The translations under genes and the position numbers were made by a program. 50,074 nt of DNA from Nitratidesulfovibrio oxamicus (GTDB taxonomy: Bacteria > Desulfobacterota > Desulfovibrionia > Desulfovibrionales > Desulfovibrionaceae), in NCBI RefSeq assembly GCF_015731765.1, contig NZ_VRYY01000221.1, positions 1 to 50,074 of the forward strand, written 5' to 3'. Below, in pieces: positions 39,296 through 47,298 of this stretch; the first letter of the stretch is position 1, and the number at the start of each line of letters is the position of its first letter. The notes under the pieces were generated by a model. It worked only from the letters and a program-made list of their open reading frames with translations, was not told where the DNA came from and did not search any database.

Positions 39296-39346
39296 GGGTT
39301 GCGCCGAAAGAGGCGTGCCCGCTAACCGCAACGGCAAAGAGTTCAC

Positions 39347-39892
39347 ATGACCATCAGGGACCTGCTCACCGAGCACAAGGACGCCATCATCCACAAATGG
39401 ATAGACGCCATGTATGGCACCTATCCGTTTGACACCGTGGGTTTCCTGCGCAGCAGCAGGGACCAGTTCTCCAATCCCGTGGGCCACACCACCGCGGCAT
39501 CCGCCGTTGTCATCTTCGACGCCGTCGCAGGCGACGACGTGGACGAGGCCCGCCTTTCCGAGGCCATAGAGGATGTCATCCGCATCCGGGCCATCCAGAA
39601 TTTCACCCCCGAGCAGGCCGTGGGCGTGCTGTTCGTGCTGAAGACGGTGATCCGCCAGATGCTGCGGTCCGCCATCGTGCGGCACGGGCTGCACGACGGG
39701 CAGCTGGAGGTGGAATCGCGCATCGACACCGTGGCGCTTCTGGCCTTCGGCAAGTATGCCGCATGTCGCGAGCGCCTGCACATGATGAAGGTAGACGACT
39801 TCAAACGTGGATACGCCCAGCTCCTGCGCAGGGCTGAACGTATATTGGACAAGCCGGTAGGGGAACCGGACACGCAGAAACCGATAGCCTAG
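39347..39892 (+). CDS. Stand-alone RsbRD N-terminal-like domain protein, first gene of the dsrMKJOP operon
   Basis: 181-residue soluble protein, no signal peptide or membrane segment. It begins MTIRDLLTEHKDAIIHKWID and continues with DEARLSEAIEDVIRIRAIQN and FTPEQAVGVLFVLKTVIRQM, the all-helical layout of the RsbRD N-terminal domain that, in Bacillus stressosome proteins, precedes a STAS domain. Here the STAS part is absent. It ends 15 bases before dsrM, so it is cotranscribed with the complex. A sensory or assembly role for DsrMKJOP is plausible but untested. No enzyme motifs were seen. Confidence 0.75.
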   Translation: MTIRDLLTEHKDAIIHKWIDAMYGTYPFDTVGFLRSSRDQFSNPVGHTTAASAVVIFDAVAGDDVDEARLSEAIEDVIRIRAIQNFTPEQAVGVLFVLKTVIRQMLRSAIVRHGLHDGQLEVESRIDTVALLAFGKYAACRERLHMMKVDDFKRGYAQLLRRAERILDKPVGEPDTQKPIA

Positions 39893-39907
39893 CAGCGAGG
39901 TAACGGA

Positions 39908-40915
39908 ATGTTCATTTCACTTTTAGCGGTCATTGCGCTGGGTTGCATCGCCTGGCTGGGAGCGGCCTCAGGCTTCCAGTACCTTATCGGGGTGGTGTTG
40001 CCGTATGCCGCGGTGCTCGTGTTCATCGGCGGTTTCGTCTGGCGGATGGTGGACTGGGCCAAATCGCCCGTGCCCTTCCGCATCCCGACCACGGGTGGCC
40101 AGCAGAAGTCGCTGGACTGGATCAAGCCCGCCCGGCTCGACAGCCCCTTCACCACCGCTGGCACCGTGGGGCGCATGCTTCTCGAAGTGCTGCTGTTCCG
40201 GTCGCTTTTCCGGAACACTTCGGTCGAAATCCAGAAAGGCCCCCGCGTGGTCTACTATTCGGCCAAGTGGCTGTGGCTTTTCGCGCTGCTGTTCCACTAC
40301 TGTTTCCTGTTGATCTTCATCCGGCACTTCCGGTTCTTCCTCGAGCCGGTGCCCTTTGCCCTGACGGCCATCGAGTTCGTTGACGGCATCATGCAGATCG
40401 GCGTGCCCCGCATGTTCATGTCCGACGTGCTGGTAGTAGCGGCGCTCGGCTTCCTGCTGGCCCGCCGCCTGTTCAGCGAAAAGGTACGCTACATCTCGCT
40501 GGCCAACGACTACTTCCCGCTGTTCCTGCTGCTGGGCCTCGTGGGCAGCGGCATCTGGATGCGCTACTTCGCCAAGGTGGACATCGCCGCGGTCAAGGTG
40601 CTGACCATGGGCCTCGTGACCATGAACCCCGTGCTGCCGGAAGGCATCGGTGCGGCGTTCTTCATCCACATCTTCCTGCTCTCGTGCCTGCTTGCGTACT
40701 TCCCGTTCAGCAAGCTGATGCACATGGGCGGCGTCTTCCTCAGCCCCACGCGCAACCTGCCCAACAACACGCGCGCGGTGCGCCACGTGAACCCCTGGAA
40801 TCCGCCCAAGAAGTACCGCACCTACGCGGAATACGAAGACGAGTTCCGGGAACTGATGGAAGAAGCGGGGCTGCCTGTCGACAAAACCTCTGAAGAAGCC
40901 GCTGCCGCCGAGTAA
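39908..40915 (+). CDS. dsrM: DsrM, membrane cytochrome b subunit
   Basis: 335-residue subunit of the DsrMKJOP complex, a NarI-like cytochrome b that exchanges electrons with menaquinone. Hydrophobic segments lie at about 3-20, 25-45, 120-142, 170-188, 203-220 and 247-268. Candidate heme ligands are His130, His140, His254 and His272. The soluble C terminus is charged. Ribosome binding site GAGG before ATG; dsrK starts 9 bases after the stop. Confidence 0.95.
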   Translation: MFISLLAVIALGCIAWLGAASGFQYLIGVVLPYAAVLVFIGGFVWRMVDWAKSPVPFRIPTTGGQQKSLDWIKPARLDSPFTTAGTVGRMLLEVLLFRSLFRNTSVEIQKGPRVVYYSAKWLWLFALLFHYCFLLIFIRHFRFFLEPVPFALTAIEFVDGIMQIGVPRMFMSDVLVVAALGFLLARRLFSEKVRYISLANDYFPLFLLLGLVGSGIWMRYFAKVDIAAVKVLTMGLVTMNPVLPEGIGAAFFIHIFLLSCLLAYFPFSKLMHMGGVFLSPTRNLPNNTRAVRHVNPWNPPKKYRTYAEYEDEFRELMEEAGLPVDKTSEEAAAAE

Positions 40916-40924
40916 GGAGCCGAC

Positions 40925-42535
40925 ATGTCCAAACTGCCAACTCCCGACAAGCTGATCGCGACCATCCCCGCCTTCCCCATGGAAGGGTGGATGGACACCA
41001 AGCCGGACTTCAAGCCCGGCACGTGGTGCTATCCGGCCAAGGTCGACAACATGAAGGCCCTCGGCATGCCGAACCCGCACGAGTGGTCGGCCGACCAGGA
41101 AGACTGGAACCTGCCCGAGAACTGGGAAGAGATCATCTACGAAGGCCTCAAGGCGCGTCTGGCCAAGCACCGCTCGCTCAAGGTGTTCATGGACATCTGC
41201 GTGCGCTGCGGCGCCTGCGCCGACAAGTGTCACTTCTTCATCGGCACGGGCGACCCCAAGAACATGCCCGTGCTGCGCGCCGAACTGCTGCGCTCGGTCT
41301 ACCGCCGCGACTTCACCACGGCGGGCAAGCTGCTGGGCAAGCTGGCGGGCGCCCGCAAGCTGGACAAGGATGTCATCAAGGAGTGGTTCTACTACTTCTA
41401 TCAGTGCACCGAATGCCGCCGCTGCTCGCTGTTCTGCCCCTACGGCATCGACACCGCCGAAATCACCGCCATCGCGCGTGAGCTGCTGCACGAGTTGGGC
41501 CTTGGCATCCACTGGATCATGGAGCCGGTGTTCAACTGCAACCGCACCGGCAACCACCTGGGCATCCAGCCGCACGCCTTCAAGGAAATCGTCGAGTTCC
41601 TCTGCGAGGACATCGAGACGGTGACCGGCATCAAGATCAACCCGCCCTTCAACGAAAAGGGCCACGAGATCGTGTTCATCACGCCCTCTGGTGACGTGTT
41701 CGCCGACCCCGGCATCTACACGTTCATGGGTTACCTGATGCTGTTCCATGAAATCGGGCTGGACTACACCCTGTCCACCTACGCTTCCGAAGGCGGCAAC
41801 TTCGGCTCGTTCACCACCTTCGACATGGCGAAGAAGCTGAACGCCAAGATGTACGCCGAAGCAGAGCGCCTTGGCTCCAAGTGGATCCTGGGCGGCGAAT
41901 GCGGCCACATGTGGCGCGTGGTGCACCAGTACATGGACACCTTCAACGGCCCCACCCCGCCCAAGATGGAAGTGCCGAGGTCGCCCATCACCGGCACGGT
42001 GTTCAAGAACGCGGCGTCCACCAAGATGGTGCACATCGCCGAGTTCACGGCCGACCTCATCAAGCACAACAAGCTGCGCCTCGACCCCAGCCGCAACGAC
42101 CACCTGACCGTGACCTTCCACGACTCGTGCAACCCGGCGCGCGGCATGGGCCTGCTTGAAGAACCCCGCTACGTGCTCAAGAACGTGTGCAACAACTACG
42201 TTGACATGCCCGAGAACACCATCCGCGAGCAGACCTTCTGCTGCGGCGGCGGCTCCGGCCTGAACACCGACGAAATCATGGAAATCCGCATGCGCGGCGG
42301 CCTGCCCCGCGGCAATGCCCTGCGGTACGTGCAGCAGAAGCACGGCGTGAACACCATGGCCTGCATCTGCGCCATCGACCGGGCCACCCTGCCCCCGCTG
42401 GCCAACTACTGGGCCCCCGGCGTCACGGTCTACGGTACCCACGAGCTGGTGGCCAACGCCCTCGTGATGCGCGGCGAACAGAAGCGCACCATGGACCTGC
42501 GGCAGGAAGAACTGCCCGGTATGGAGGATGAATAA
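40925..42535 (+). CDS. dsrK: DsrK, HdrD-like iron-sulfur subunit
   Basis: 536-residue cytoplasmic subunit related to heterodisulfide reductase HdrD, the proposed catalytic site acting on the DsrC trisulfide. Two 4Fe-4S motifs are visible: CVRCGACADKC (Cys92, 95, 98, 102) and CTECRRCSLFC (Cys161, 164, 167, 171). The C-terminal CCG-type cysteines are GGECGHMW, HDSCNPARG and CCGGGSG, the binding set for the special HdrD-type cluster. AAGGAG precedes the start. The stop is 2 bases before the dsrJ ATG. Confidence 0.96.
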   Translation: MSKLPTPDKLIATIPAFPMEGWMDTKPDFKPGTWCYPAKVDNMKALGMPNPHEWSADQEDWNLPENWEEIIYEGLKARLAKHRSLKVFMDICVRCGACADKCHFFIGTGDPKNMPVLRAELLRSVYRRDFTTAGKLLGKLAGARKLDKDVIKEWFYYFYQCTECRRCSLFCPYGIDTAEITAIARELLHELGLGIHWIMEPVFNCNRTGNHLGIQPHAFKEIVEFLCEDIETVTGIKINPPFNEKGHEIVFITPSGDVFADPGIYTFMGYLMLFHEIGLDYTLSTYASEGGNFGSFTTFDMAKKLNAKMYAEAERLGSKWILGGECGHMWRVVHQYMDTFNGPTPPKMEVPRSPITGTVFKNAASTKMVHIAEFTADLIKHNKLRLDPSRNDHLTVTFHDSCNPARGMGLLEEPRYVLKNVCNNYVDMPENTIREQTFCCGGGSGLNTDEIMEIRMRGGLPRGNALRYVQQKHGVNTMACICAIDRATLPPLANYWAPGVTVYGTHELVANALVMRGEQKRTMDLRQEELPGMEDE

Positions 42536-42537
42536 CC

Positions 42538-42918
42538 ATGTATAACGGCAAATACATCATCCCCGGCATCGTGATCTTCGTCGGGCTGTTCACCTTTCCC
42601 TTCTGGTCCAACCTGCTGACGCCCAAGTACGAGCGTCCGCAGCTGGCCATGCCCGCAGACCAGAAGGAATGCATCGAACCGGCCGAATACATGCGCGCCG
42701 AGCACATGCACATTCTCGACGTGTGGCGCGACCAGGCCCTGCGCGAAGGCAAGCGCGCCTATGTCGCCTCCAACGGCAAGGTCTGGGACATCAGCCTGCA
42801 GAACACCTGCATGAAGTGTCACGCCAACAAGGCCGATTTCTGCGACAAGTGCCACAACTCCAACAGCGTGAGCCCCTACTGCTGGGATTGCCATGTGGCG
42901 CCGAGGGGGAACCAGTAA
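42538..42918 (+). CDS. dsrJ: DsrJ, periplasmic triheme cytochrome c
   Basis: 126-residue triheme cytochrome c anchored by an N-terminal hydrophobic segment (residues ~7-23). Three CXXCH heme sites: CMKCH (91-95), CDKCH (102-106), CWDCH (115-119). Cys45 (QKECIEP) is at the place of the cysteine that gives DsrJ its unusual His/Cys-ligated heme. The stop overlaps the dsrO start as TAATG. Confidence 0.96.
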   Translation: MYNGKYIIPGIVIFVGLFTFPFWSNLLTPKYERPQLAMPADQKECIEPAEYMRAEHMHILDVWRDQALREGKRAYVASNGKVWDISLQNTCMKCHANKADFCDKCHNSNSVSPYCWDCHVAPRGNQ

Positions 42919-43697
42919 TGAGCACCACCAGAAGACAATTCCTGAAGATCGCCGGGCTTGCCGCCTTCGGCCTTGGCACCTCGAGCGCGCTCGACGCTGC
43001 CGAAGCCGTCGCCAAGGACATGCCGGGCGCCAAGTACGATGTGGGCGGCAAGCACCTTGCCGCCAAGCGTTGGGCCATGGTCATCGACACCCGCAAGCTG
43101 GAATCGCGCGAGGACTACGATCGCATCATCCACGCCTGCCATTCCGTCCACAACGTCCCCTCGATTCCCACCAAGCAGGAAATCAAGTGGATCTGGACCG
43201 ACAAGTACGACCGGGTGTTCACCGACGACATGAGCCAGCACCTGTCCCCCGCCGTGCGCGAAAAGGACTACCTGCTGCTTTGCAACCACTGCGAAAACCC
43301 GCCCTGCGTGCGCGTGTGCCCCACCAAGGCCACCTTCAAGCGCGCCGACGGCATCGTGGTGATGGACTACCACCGCTGCATCGGCTGCCGCTTCTGCATG
43401 GCCGGGTGTCCTTACGGCGCGCGCAGCTTCAACTTCGGCGATCCGCGCCCCTACCTGAAGGACGTGAACCCCGCCTTCCCCACCCGCATGCGCGGCGTGG
43501 TGGAAAAATGCACCTTCTGCTCCGAACGGCTTGAGGTGGGTCTGCTGCCCGCCTGCGTCGAAGCTTCGAACGGGGCCATCCTGTTCGGCGACCTCGACGA
43601 CCCGAATTCGCCGGTTCGCAAGGCCCTTGCCGAGAACTTCAGCATTCGCCGCAAGCCCTCCATCGGGACCCAGCCCGGCGTCTACTACATCGTGTAG
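42918..43697 (+). CDS. dsrO: DsrO, periplasmic iron-sulfur protein
   Basis: 259-residue ferredoxin-like subunit with a Tat signal (TTRRQFLKIAG), exported folded. Cysteine groups: CNHCENPPCVRVC (122-134), CIGCRFCMAGC (154-164), and Cys198/Cys201/Cys213, giving several 4Fe-4S clusters. It carries electrons between DsrJ and the membrane subunit DsrP. DsrP starts 11 bases later. Confidence 0.96.
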   Translation: MSTTRRQFLKIAGLAAFGLGTSSALDAAEAVAKDMPGAKYDVGGKHLAAKRWAMVIDTRKLESREDYDRIIHACHSVHNVPSIPTKQEIKWIWTDKYDRVFTDDMSQHLSPAVREKDYLLLCNHCENPPCVRVCPTKATFKRADGIVVMDYHRCIGCRFCMAGCPYGARSFNFGDPRPYLKDVNPAFPTRMRGVVEKCTFCSERLEVGLLPACVEASNGAILFGDLDDPNSPVRKALAENFSIRRKPSIGTQPGVYYIV

Positions 43698-43708
43698 GAG
43701 GAGAAGCC

Positions 43709-44872
43709 ATGATCGAGAAGGTTCTGAAAGGCTCCCCGGCGTTCTACATCTGGCTGCTGTTCCTCGGCAGCATCGCGGGCCTGGGCGTCTTCGCGTACAT
43801 CTTCCAGCTCCAGTACGGGCTGACCATCACCGGCATGAGCCGCGACGTTTCGTGGGGGCTGTACATCTCGCAGTTCACCTACTTCGTCGGCGTGGCGGCC
43901 TCGGCGGTGATGCTGGTGTTGCCCGCCTACTTCCATCACTACAAGAAGTTCAAGAAGATGATCATCCTCGGCGAGTTCATGGCGATTTCCGCCGTGCTGA
44001 TGTGCATGCTCTTCATCGTCACCGACATGGGGCAGCCGCAGCGCATGCTGAACGTCATCCTGCACCCCACGCCGAACTCCATCATGTTCTACGACATGAT
44101 GGTGCTGATGGGGTACCTGTTCATCAACGCACTGGTCGGCTGGGTTACCCTTGAAGCCGAGCGCCACGATGTTGACCCGCCCAAGTGGATCAAGTTCTTC
44201 ATCTATCTGTCGGTGGTGTGGGCGTTCTCCATCCACACCGTCACCGCCTTCCTGTACGCGGGCCTGCCCGGTCGCCACTACTGGCTGACGGCCATCATGG
44301 CTGCCCGCTTCCTGTCCTCGGCCTTTGCCTCCGGTCCGGCCATCCTGCTGTTGCTGGTCATGGCGCTGCGCCGCCTGACCGGGTTCGATCCGGGCCGCGA
44401 AGCCATCCAGACCCTGACCAAGATCATCACCTACGCCATGGCCATCAACGTGTTCTTCTTCCTGCTGGAAGTGTTCACGGCCTTCTACAGCGGCATGCCG
44501 GGCCACCAGCACCCGCTCACCTTCCTGTTCGTGGGCCACGATGGCCACGCCTCGTGGGTGGTGGGCTGGATGTGGACGGCGGCCGTGCTGGCCATCCTGT
44601 CGCTGTGCCTGCTCATCCCCCCGCAGTTCCGCGACAACGAGCGCGTGCTGCCCTGGGCGCTGGGCATCCTGGTCATCGCCAGCTGGATCGACAAGGGCCT
44701 GGGCCTCTTGATCGGCGGCTTTACCCCCAACCCCTTCGAGACGGTGACCGAGTACGCGCCCACCTTCCCGGAAATTCTCGTCACCGTGGGCGTTTACGCC
44801 ATCGGCCTGATGGTGCTTTCCGTGCTGTGGAAGATCGCCCTCGACGTGAAGAAGGAAGCGGGCACCTTCTAG
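43709..44872 (+). CDS. dsrP: DsrP, NrfD-family membrane subunit
   Basis: 387-residue integral membrane protein of the NrfD/PsrC family with about ten hydrophobic helices; it contacts the quinone pool. Start MIEKVLKGSPAFYIWLLFLG, with AGGAGG upstream. Recognisable NrfD-like parts are VSWGLYISQFTYFVGVAASA and RHYWLTAIMAARFLSSAFAS. Last gene of the operon, closed by a GC-rich hairpin. Confidence 0.96.
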   Translation: MIEKVLKGSPAFYIWLLFLGSIAGLGVFAYIFQLQYGLTITGMSRDVSWGLYISQFTYFVGVAASAVMLVLPAYFHHYKKFKKMIILGEFMAISAVLMCMLFIVTDMGQPQRMLNVILHPTPNSIMFYDMMVLMGYLFINALVGWVTLEAERHDVDPPKWIKFFIYLSVVWAFSIHTVTAFLYAGLPGRHYWLTAIMAARFLSSAFASGPAILLLLVMALRRLTGFDPGREAIQTLTKIITYAMAINVFFFLLEVFTAFYSGMPGHQHPLTFLFVGHDGHASWVVGWMWTAAVLAILSLCLLIPPQFRDNERVLPWALGILVIASWIDKGLGLLIGGFTPNPFETVTEYAPTFPEILVTVGVYAIGLMVLSVLWKIALDVKKEAGTF

Positions 44873-44899
44873 CCGCTGTTCTGACCCGACCTGATCGCA

Positions 44900-44930
44900 A
44901 AGGGCCCGTGCCGTATCGGCACGGGCCCTT
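44900..44930 (+). terminator. dsr operon terminator
   Basis: Thirteen-base perfect stem AAGGGCCCGTGCC / GGCACGGGCCCTT, five-base loop, only a short T tract after; 28 bases past the dsrP stop. Confidence 0.8.
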
Positions 44931-44984
44931 ATGCATGTGCGGCAGGCTACTGAAAGGCCGCCTCGCCACGCGGCGCATGTCGCG

Positions 44985-44994
44985 CCCCCCCCCC
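44985..44994. repeat. 10-base C tract
   Basis: Run of 10 C just past the dsr terminator in the convergent intergenic region. Confidence 0.85.
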
Positions 44995-45460
44995 ACGCTT
45001 CCACCAGCGCATCCAGTGGGGCTCCCAGTGCTGCATCTACTGGAGCGTCTCAGCATATCCCCGGCGGCAGGGCCTTGCCCGCCTGTCGCGTGCCGTTTGC
45101 CGTGCAAGCATATGCCCTGACGCTGCTCCGTACGCATTCGCCATGCCACGCGCGGTCAGTCACCGGCCTGGCGCCGCACTGGCCACTGTGCCTGCCCGCC
45201 GCCAGGGAGTCCCAAGGCCATGTGCGGCGGTCAGACCAGCGACTTCATGCCCGCGCTGCCGTGCACCGGCCAATGGGAGTGCGCCATGTGACTGAAACGC
45301 GCAGGACAGCCCCCCCTCCGACAAACGCCCACTTCGCCACTGCTCGCCCGGTGCACGCCGATTCCTCCCCTGCACGCTGCGGTAAAGGCCGATCCCTTCC
45401 CCCCTCGTACATGCCGCCACGCGTGCAGCGCCCGTCTGCCGCCTTGCCCCACCCCGAACG

Positions 45461-45490
45461 CAAAAGGGCCGCCCCCGAAGGAGCGGCCCC
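45461..45490 (-). terminator. Terminator of the FadL-like gene
   Basis: Minus strand stem GGGCCGC / GCGGCCC around a ten-base loop, followed by TTTT, 22 bases past the stop. Confidence 0.75.
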
Positions 45491-45511
45491 GTGCATGCGT
45501 GAAAAGGCGGC

Positions 45512-46798
45512 CTAGAACTTGTAGCCCAGCGAAAGGCCGAACACGTGGGTACGGCCATCGCGCGAGGAACCTTCGTAAATCCCGCCGCCCTGGTTGTCGT
45601 ATTCCGCGTCGGACGCCACTATGTAGGTATAGGACAGGTCCACGGTGTAGCTGTCCCAGTGGAAGCCGGTACCCACGCTGTACAGCTGGCGGTCATCGGT
45701 GGGAATCAGGTAGTCGATCTTGCCGCTGCGGGCAGGCGATTCGTCGTAGACGTAGCCCGCGCGCAGATCCATCCACGGAGTGGCGGCGTACTCGACGCCG
45801 ATGCTATAGCGCCAGGCATCACGCCAGTCCTTCTCCTGGTTTACCAGCGCCCCCTGGCCGCCATAAAAGGGCGGCTCGTGGTAGATGGCCAGGTTGTCGT
45901 ACAGGGACCAGCGGGTCAGCAGCGCCCCCACTTCAATGCTCAGTTCGGGAATGGGGGTGTAGGACACGCCGAAGGCCACCATGTCGGGCAGGGTCACCGA
46001 ACCCTTCACGTCGCAGTCCTGATAGACACCAACCACCTGCGGAATGCTGGTAAGCGAAGACCCGATGGTGAAGTTGTTGTCGCCACGGGCTTCCTGCTCG
46101 ATCTGGCTCTTGTAGCTCACGCCCGCAGCCCACTGGTCGTTGAACTGGTAGTGCAGGCCGGCGGTAAGGCCCCAGCCGTAGCTGTCGGCCTCAAGGTTCG
46201 AATCCACCTCGGCGGCGGCGGGCCTCAGGGGATTGTTGCCGCCGGAGGGATCACTCTTCTTGTCCATGTTCAGCTTCAGGGTCATGAACTCGACCCCCAC
46301 GGCGGCGGAAAGCTTGTCCGTCAGCTTGAACGCGATGTTGGGATTGTACGAGATGGTCTGGATTTCGGCATTGTAGATGTTGTAGCGGCCAGCCCAGCGA
46401 TCATCATCGTATTCGGTGCCCAGGCCGAAGCGGGTGTAGATGCCCATGCCCAGCCACAGGTTGTCCTTGAGTTGGGTGGTCAGGTAGCCGTGCGGGGGCG
46501 TCCACACGTTGTCGGCACCTTCACCGGTGTAGGTCTGGCCGCCGGACTTCACGTCCACCTTGGCGCTGGGGATGATGGCGCTCACGCCAGCCATGACCTG
46601 GGTGCCTTCCAGTTGGGTCATCAGGGCCGGGTTGTAGGCCACGGCAGAGGCATCGGGCTTGCGGGCCACCATGGCGCCGGCCAGCGCGTTGCCGCGCGCG
46701 CCCCATTCGTACAGGGCAAAGCCCTCGGCCTGCGCGGTGCCCGCCATGGCGGTGCACACCAGCAGGCACGACATAGCCAACGATTTCAGTCGCTTCAT
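45512..46798 (-). CDS. FadL/OmpP1-family outer-membrane transporter
   Basis: 428-residue outer-membrane beta-barrel of the FadL/TodX (OmpP1) family, which moves hydrophobic molecules such as fatty acids across the outer membrane. Sec signal MKRLKSLAMSCLLVCTAMAG with cleavage after AQA near residue 24; the mature N terminus EGFALYEWGARGNALAGAMV is the family's hatch start, with SAVAYNPALMTQLEG following. The barrel ends in a C-terminal aromatic (GLSLGYKF), as expected for BAM insertion. Monocistronic, with its own terminator. Substrate cannot be told from sequence. Confidence 0.9.
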   Translation of the reverse strand: MKRLKSLAMSCLLVCTAMAGTAQAEGFALYEWGARGNALAGAMVARKPDASAVAYNPALMTQLEGTQVMAGVSAIIPSAKVDVKSGGQTYTGEGADNVWTPPHGYLTTQLKDNLWLGMGIYTRFGLGTEYDDDRWAGRYNIYNAEIQTISYNPNIAFKLTDKLSAAVGVEFMTLKLNMDKKSDPSGGNNPLRPAAAEVDSNLEADSYGWGLTAGLHYQFNDQWAAGVSYKSQIEQEARGDNNFTIGSSLTSIPQVVGVYQDCDVKGSVTLPDMVAFGVSYTPIPELSIEVGALLTRWSLYDNLAIYHEPPFYGGQGALVNQEKDWRDAWRYSIGVEYAATPWMDLRAGYVYDESPARSGKIDYLIPTDDRQLYSVGTGFHWDSYTVDLSYTYIVASDAEYDNQGGGIYEGSSRDGRTHVFGLSLGYKF

Positions 46799-47212
46799 GG
46801 ATCTCCCCTAGAGTTTTGTATGCCTGCCGCCGAACGATGCGCACGCGCGAAGAGAGCCCCCCGGCGCGGCTGACCGTCCAAGGGAGTACACACGGAACGT
46901 TCCGACTTTTTCAGGCAGGATGACGATTGCCGTTCCCCCGCGCGTTCCCTCTCGGCCAATGGCCGAACGCACGTACCGGAGCACGGCACCCCTTAAGCAC
47001 AATCGGTTTTAGCTATCCGATTCGCCAACGATTTGCAACAATTCGGAAACGTCCCGGAAACACGACAGAAGTAACGCTCGCCCGTGCTACCCCGGCGCTC
47101 TTGCACATCTCTGGCACGTCCCGCCCCCGGCCCGGCCCAAACTGCACACCTGCAATCCGGCACCGGGTGCAGCGTTGCACCCTCCACCCGCCATCCCCGC
47201 GGCCTACCCGCC

Positions 47213-47264
47213 CGCAAAACATCGGGGCGCCGGAATCGGACCCCTGGTCCCTTCCCGGCGCCCC
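47213..47264 (-). terminator. Long hairpin terminator after the hybrid kinase
   Basis: Arms GGGGCGCCGG (47224-47233) and CCGGCGCCCC (47255-47264), a 4x4 internal loop, then an inner stem GGACC / GGTCC with a 3-base loop. On the minus strand TTTT follows four bases after. It lies 35 bases past the kinase stop. Confidence 0.65.
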
Positions 47265-47267
47265 GGC

Positions 47268-47285
47268 ATGCCGCGCGCGCGGCAT
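47268..47285. repeat. Perfect 18-base palindrome next to the kinase stop
   Basis: ATGCCGCGC and its exact complement, with an alternating CG core, 14 bases past the hybrid kinase stop codon. Confidence 0.75.
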
Positions 47286-47298
47286 CCACGTGCTTTCG

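Larger units (their letters stand above)
38908..39346. other. Intergenic region upstream of the dsr operon
   Basis: 439 bases holding the VKOR-Trx terminator, then AT-rich promoter DNA with two candidate promoters, a TTGATCAA palindrome (39122-39129) and a strong inverted repeat at 39180-39199. No gene recognised. Confidence 0.65.
44873..45511. other. Convergent intergenic region between dsrP and the FadL-like gene
   Basis: 639 bases with two terminators, one for each flanking operon, and a ten-C tract at 44985-44994. Open frames in this stretch are not supported by any family resemblance. Confidence 0.6.
46799..47298. other. Intergenic region between the hybrid kinase and the FadL-like gene
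   Basis: 500 bases. Near the FadL-like gene there is a 12-base perfect palindrome CGGAACGTTCCG (46893-46904). A small hairpin gggtgca / tgcaccc lies at 47165-47182, and strong palindromes near the kinase stop are listed separately. No gene recognised. Confidence 0.55.

Noticed and set aside
45160-45558. Minus-strand frames in the dsrP / FadL-like intergenic region
   Set aside because: They overlap the FadL-like terminator and gene end, and have no recognisable sequence features.
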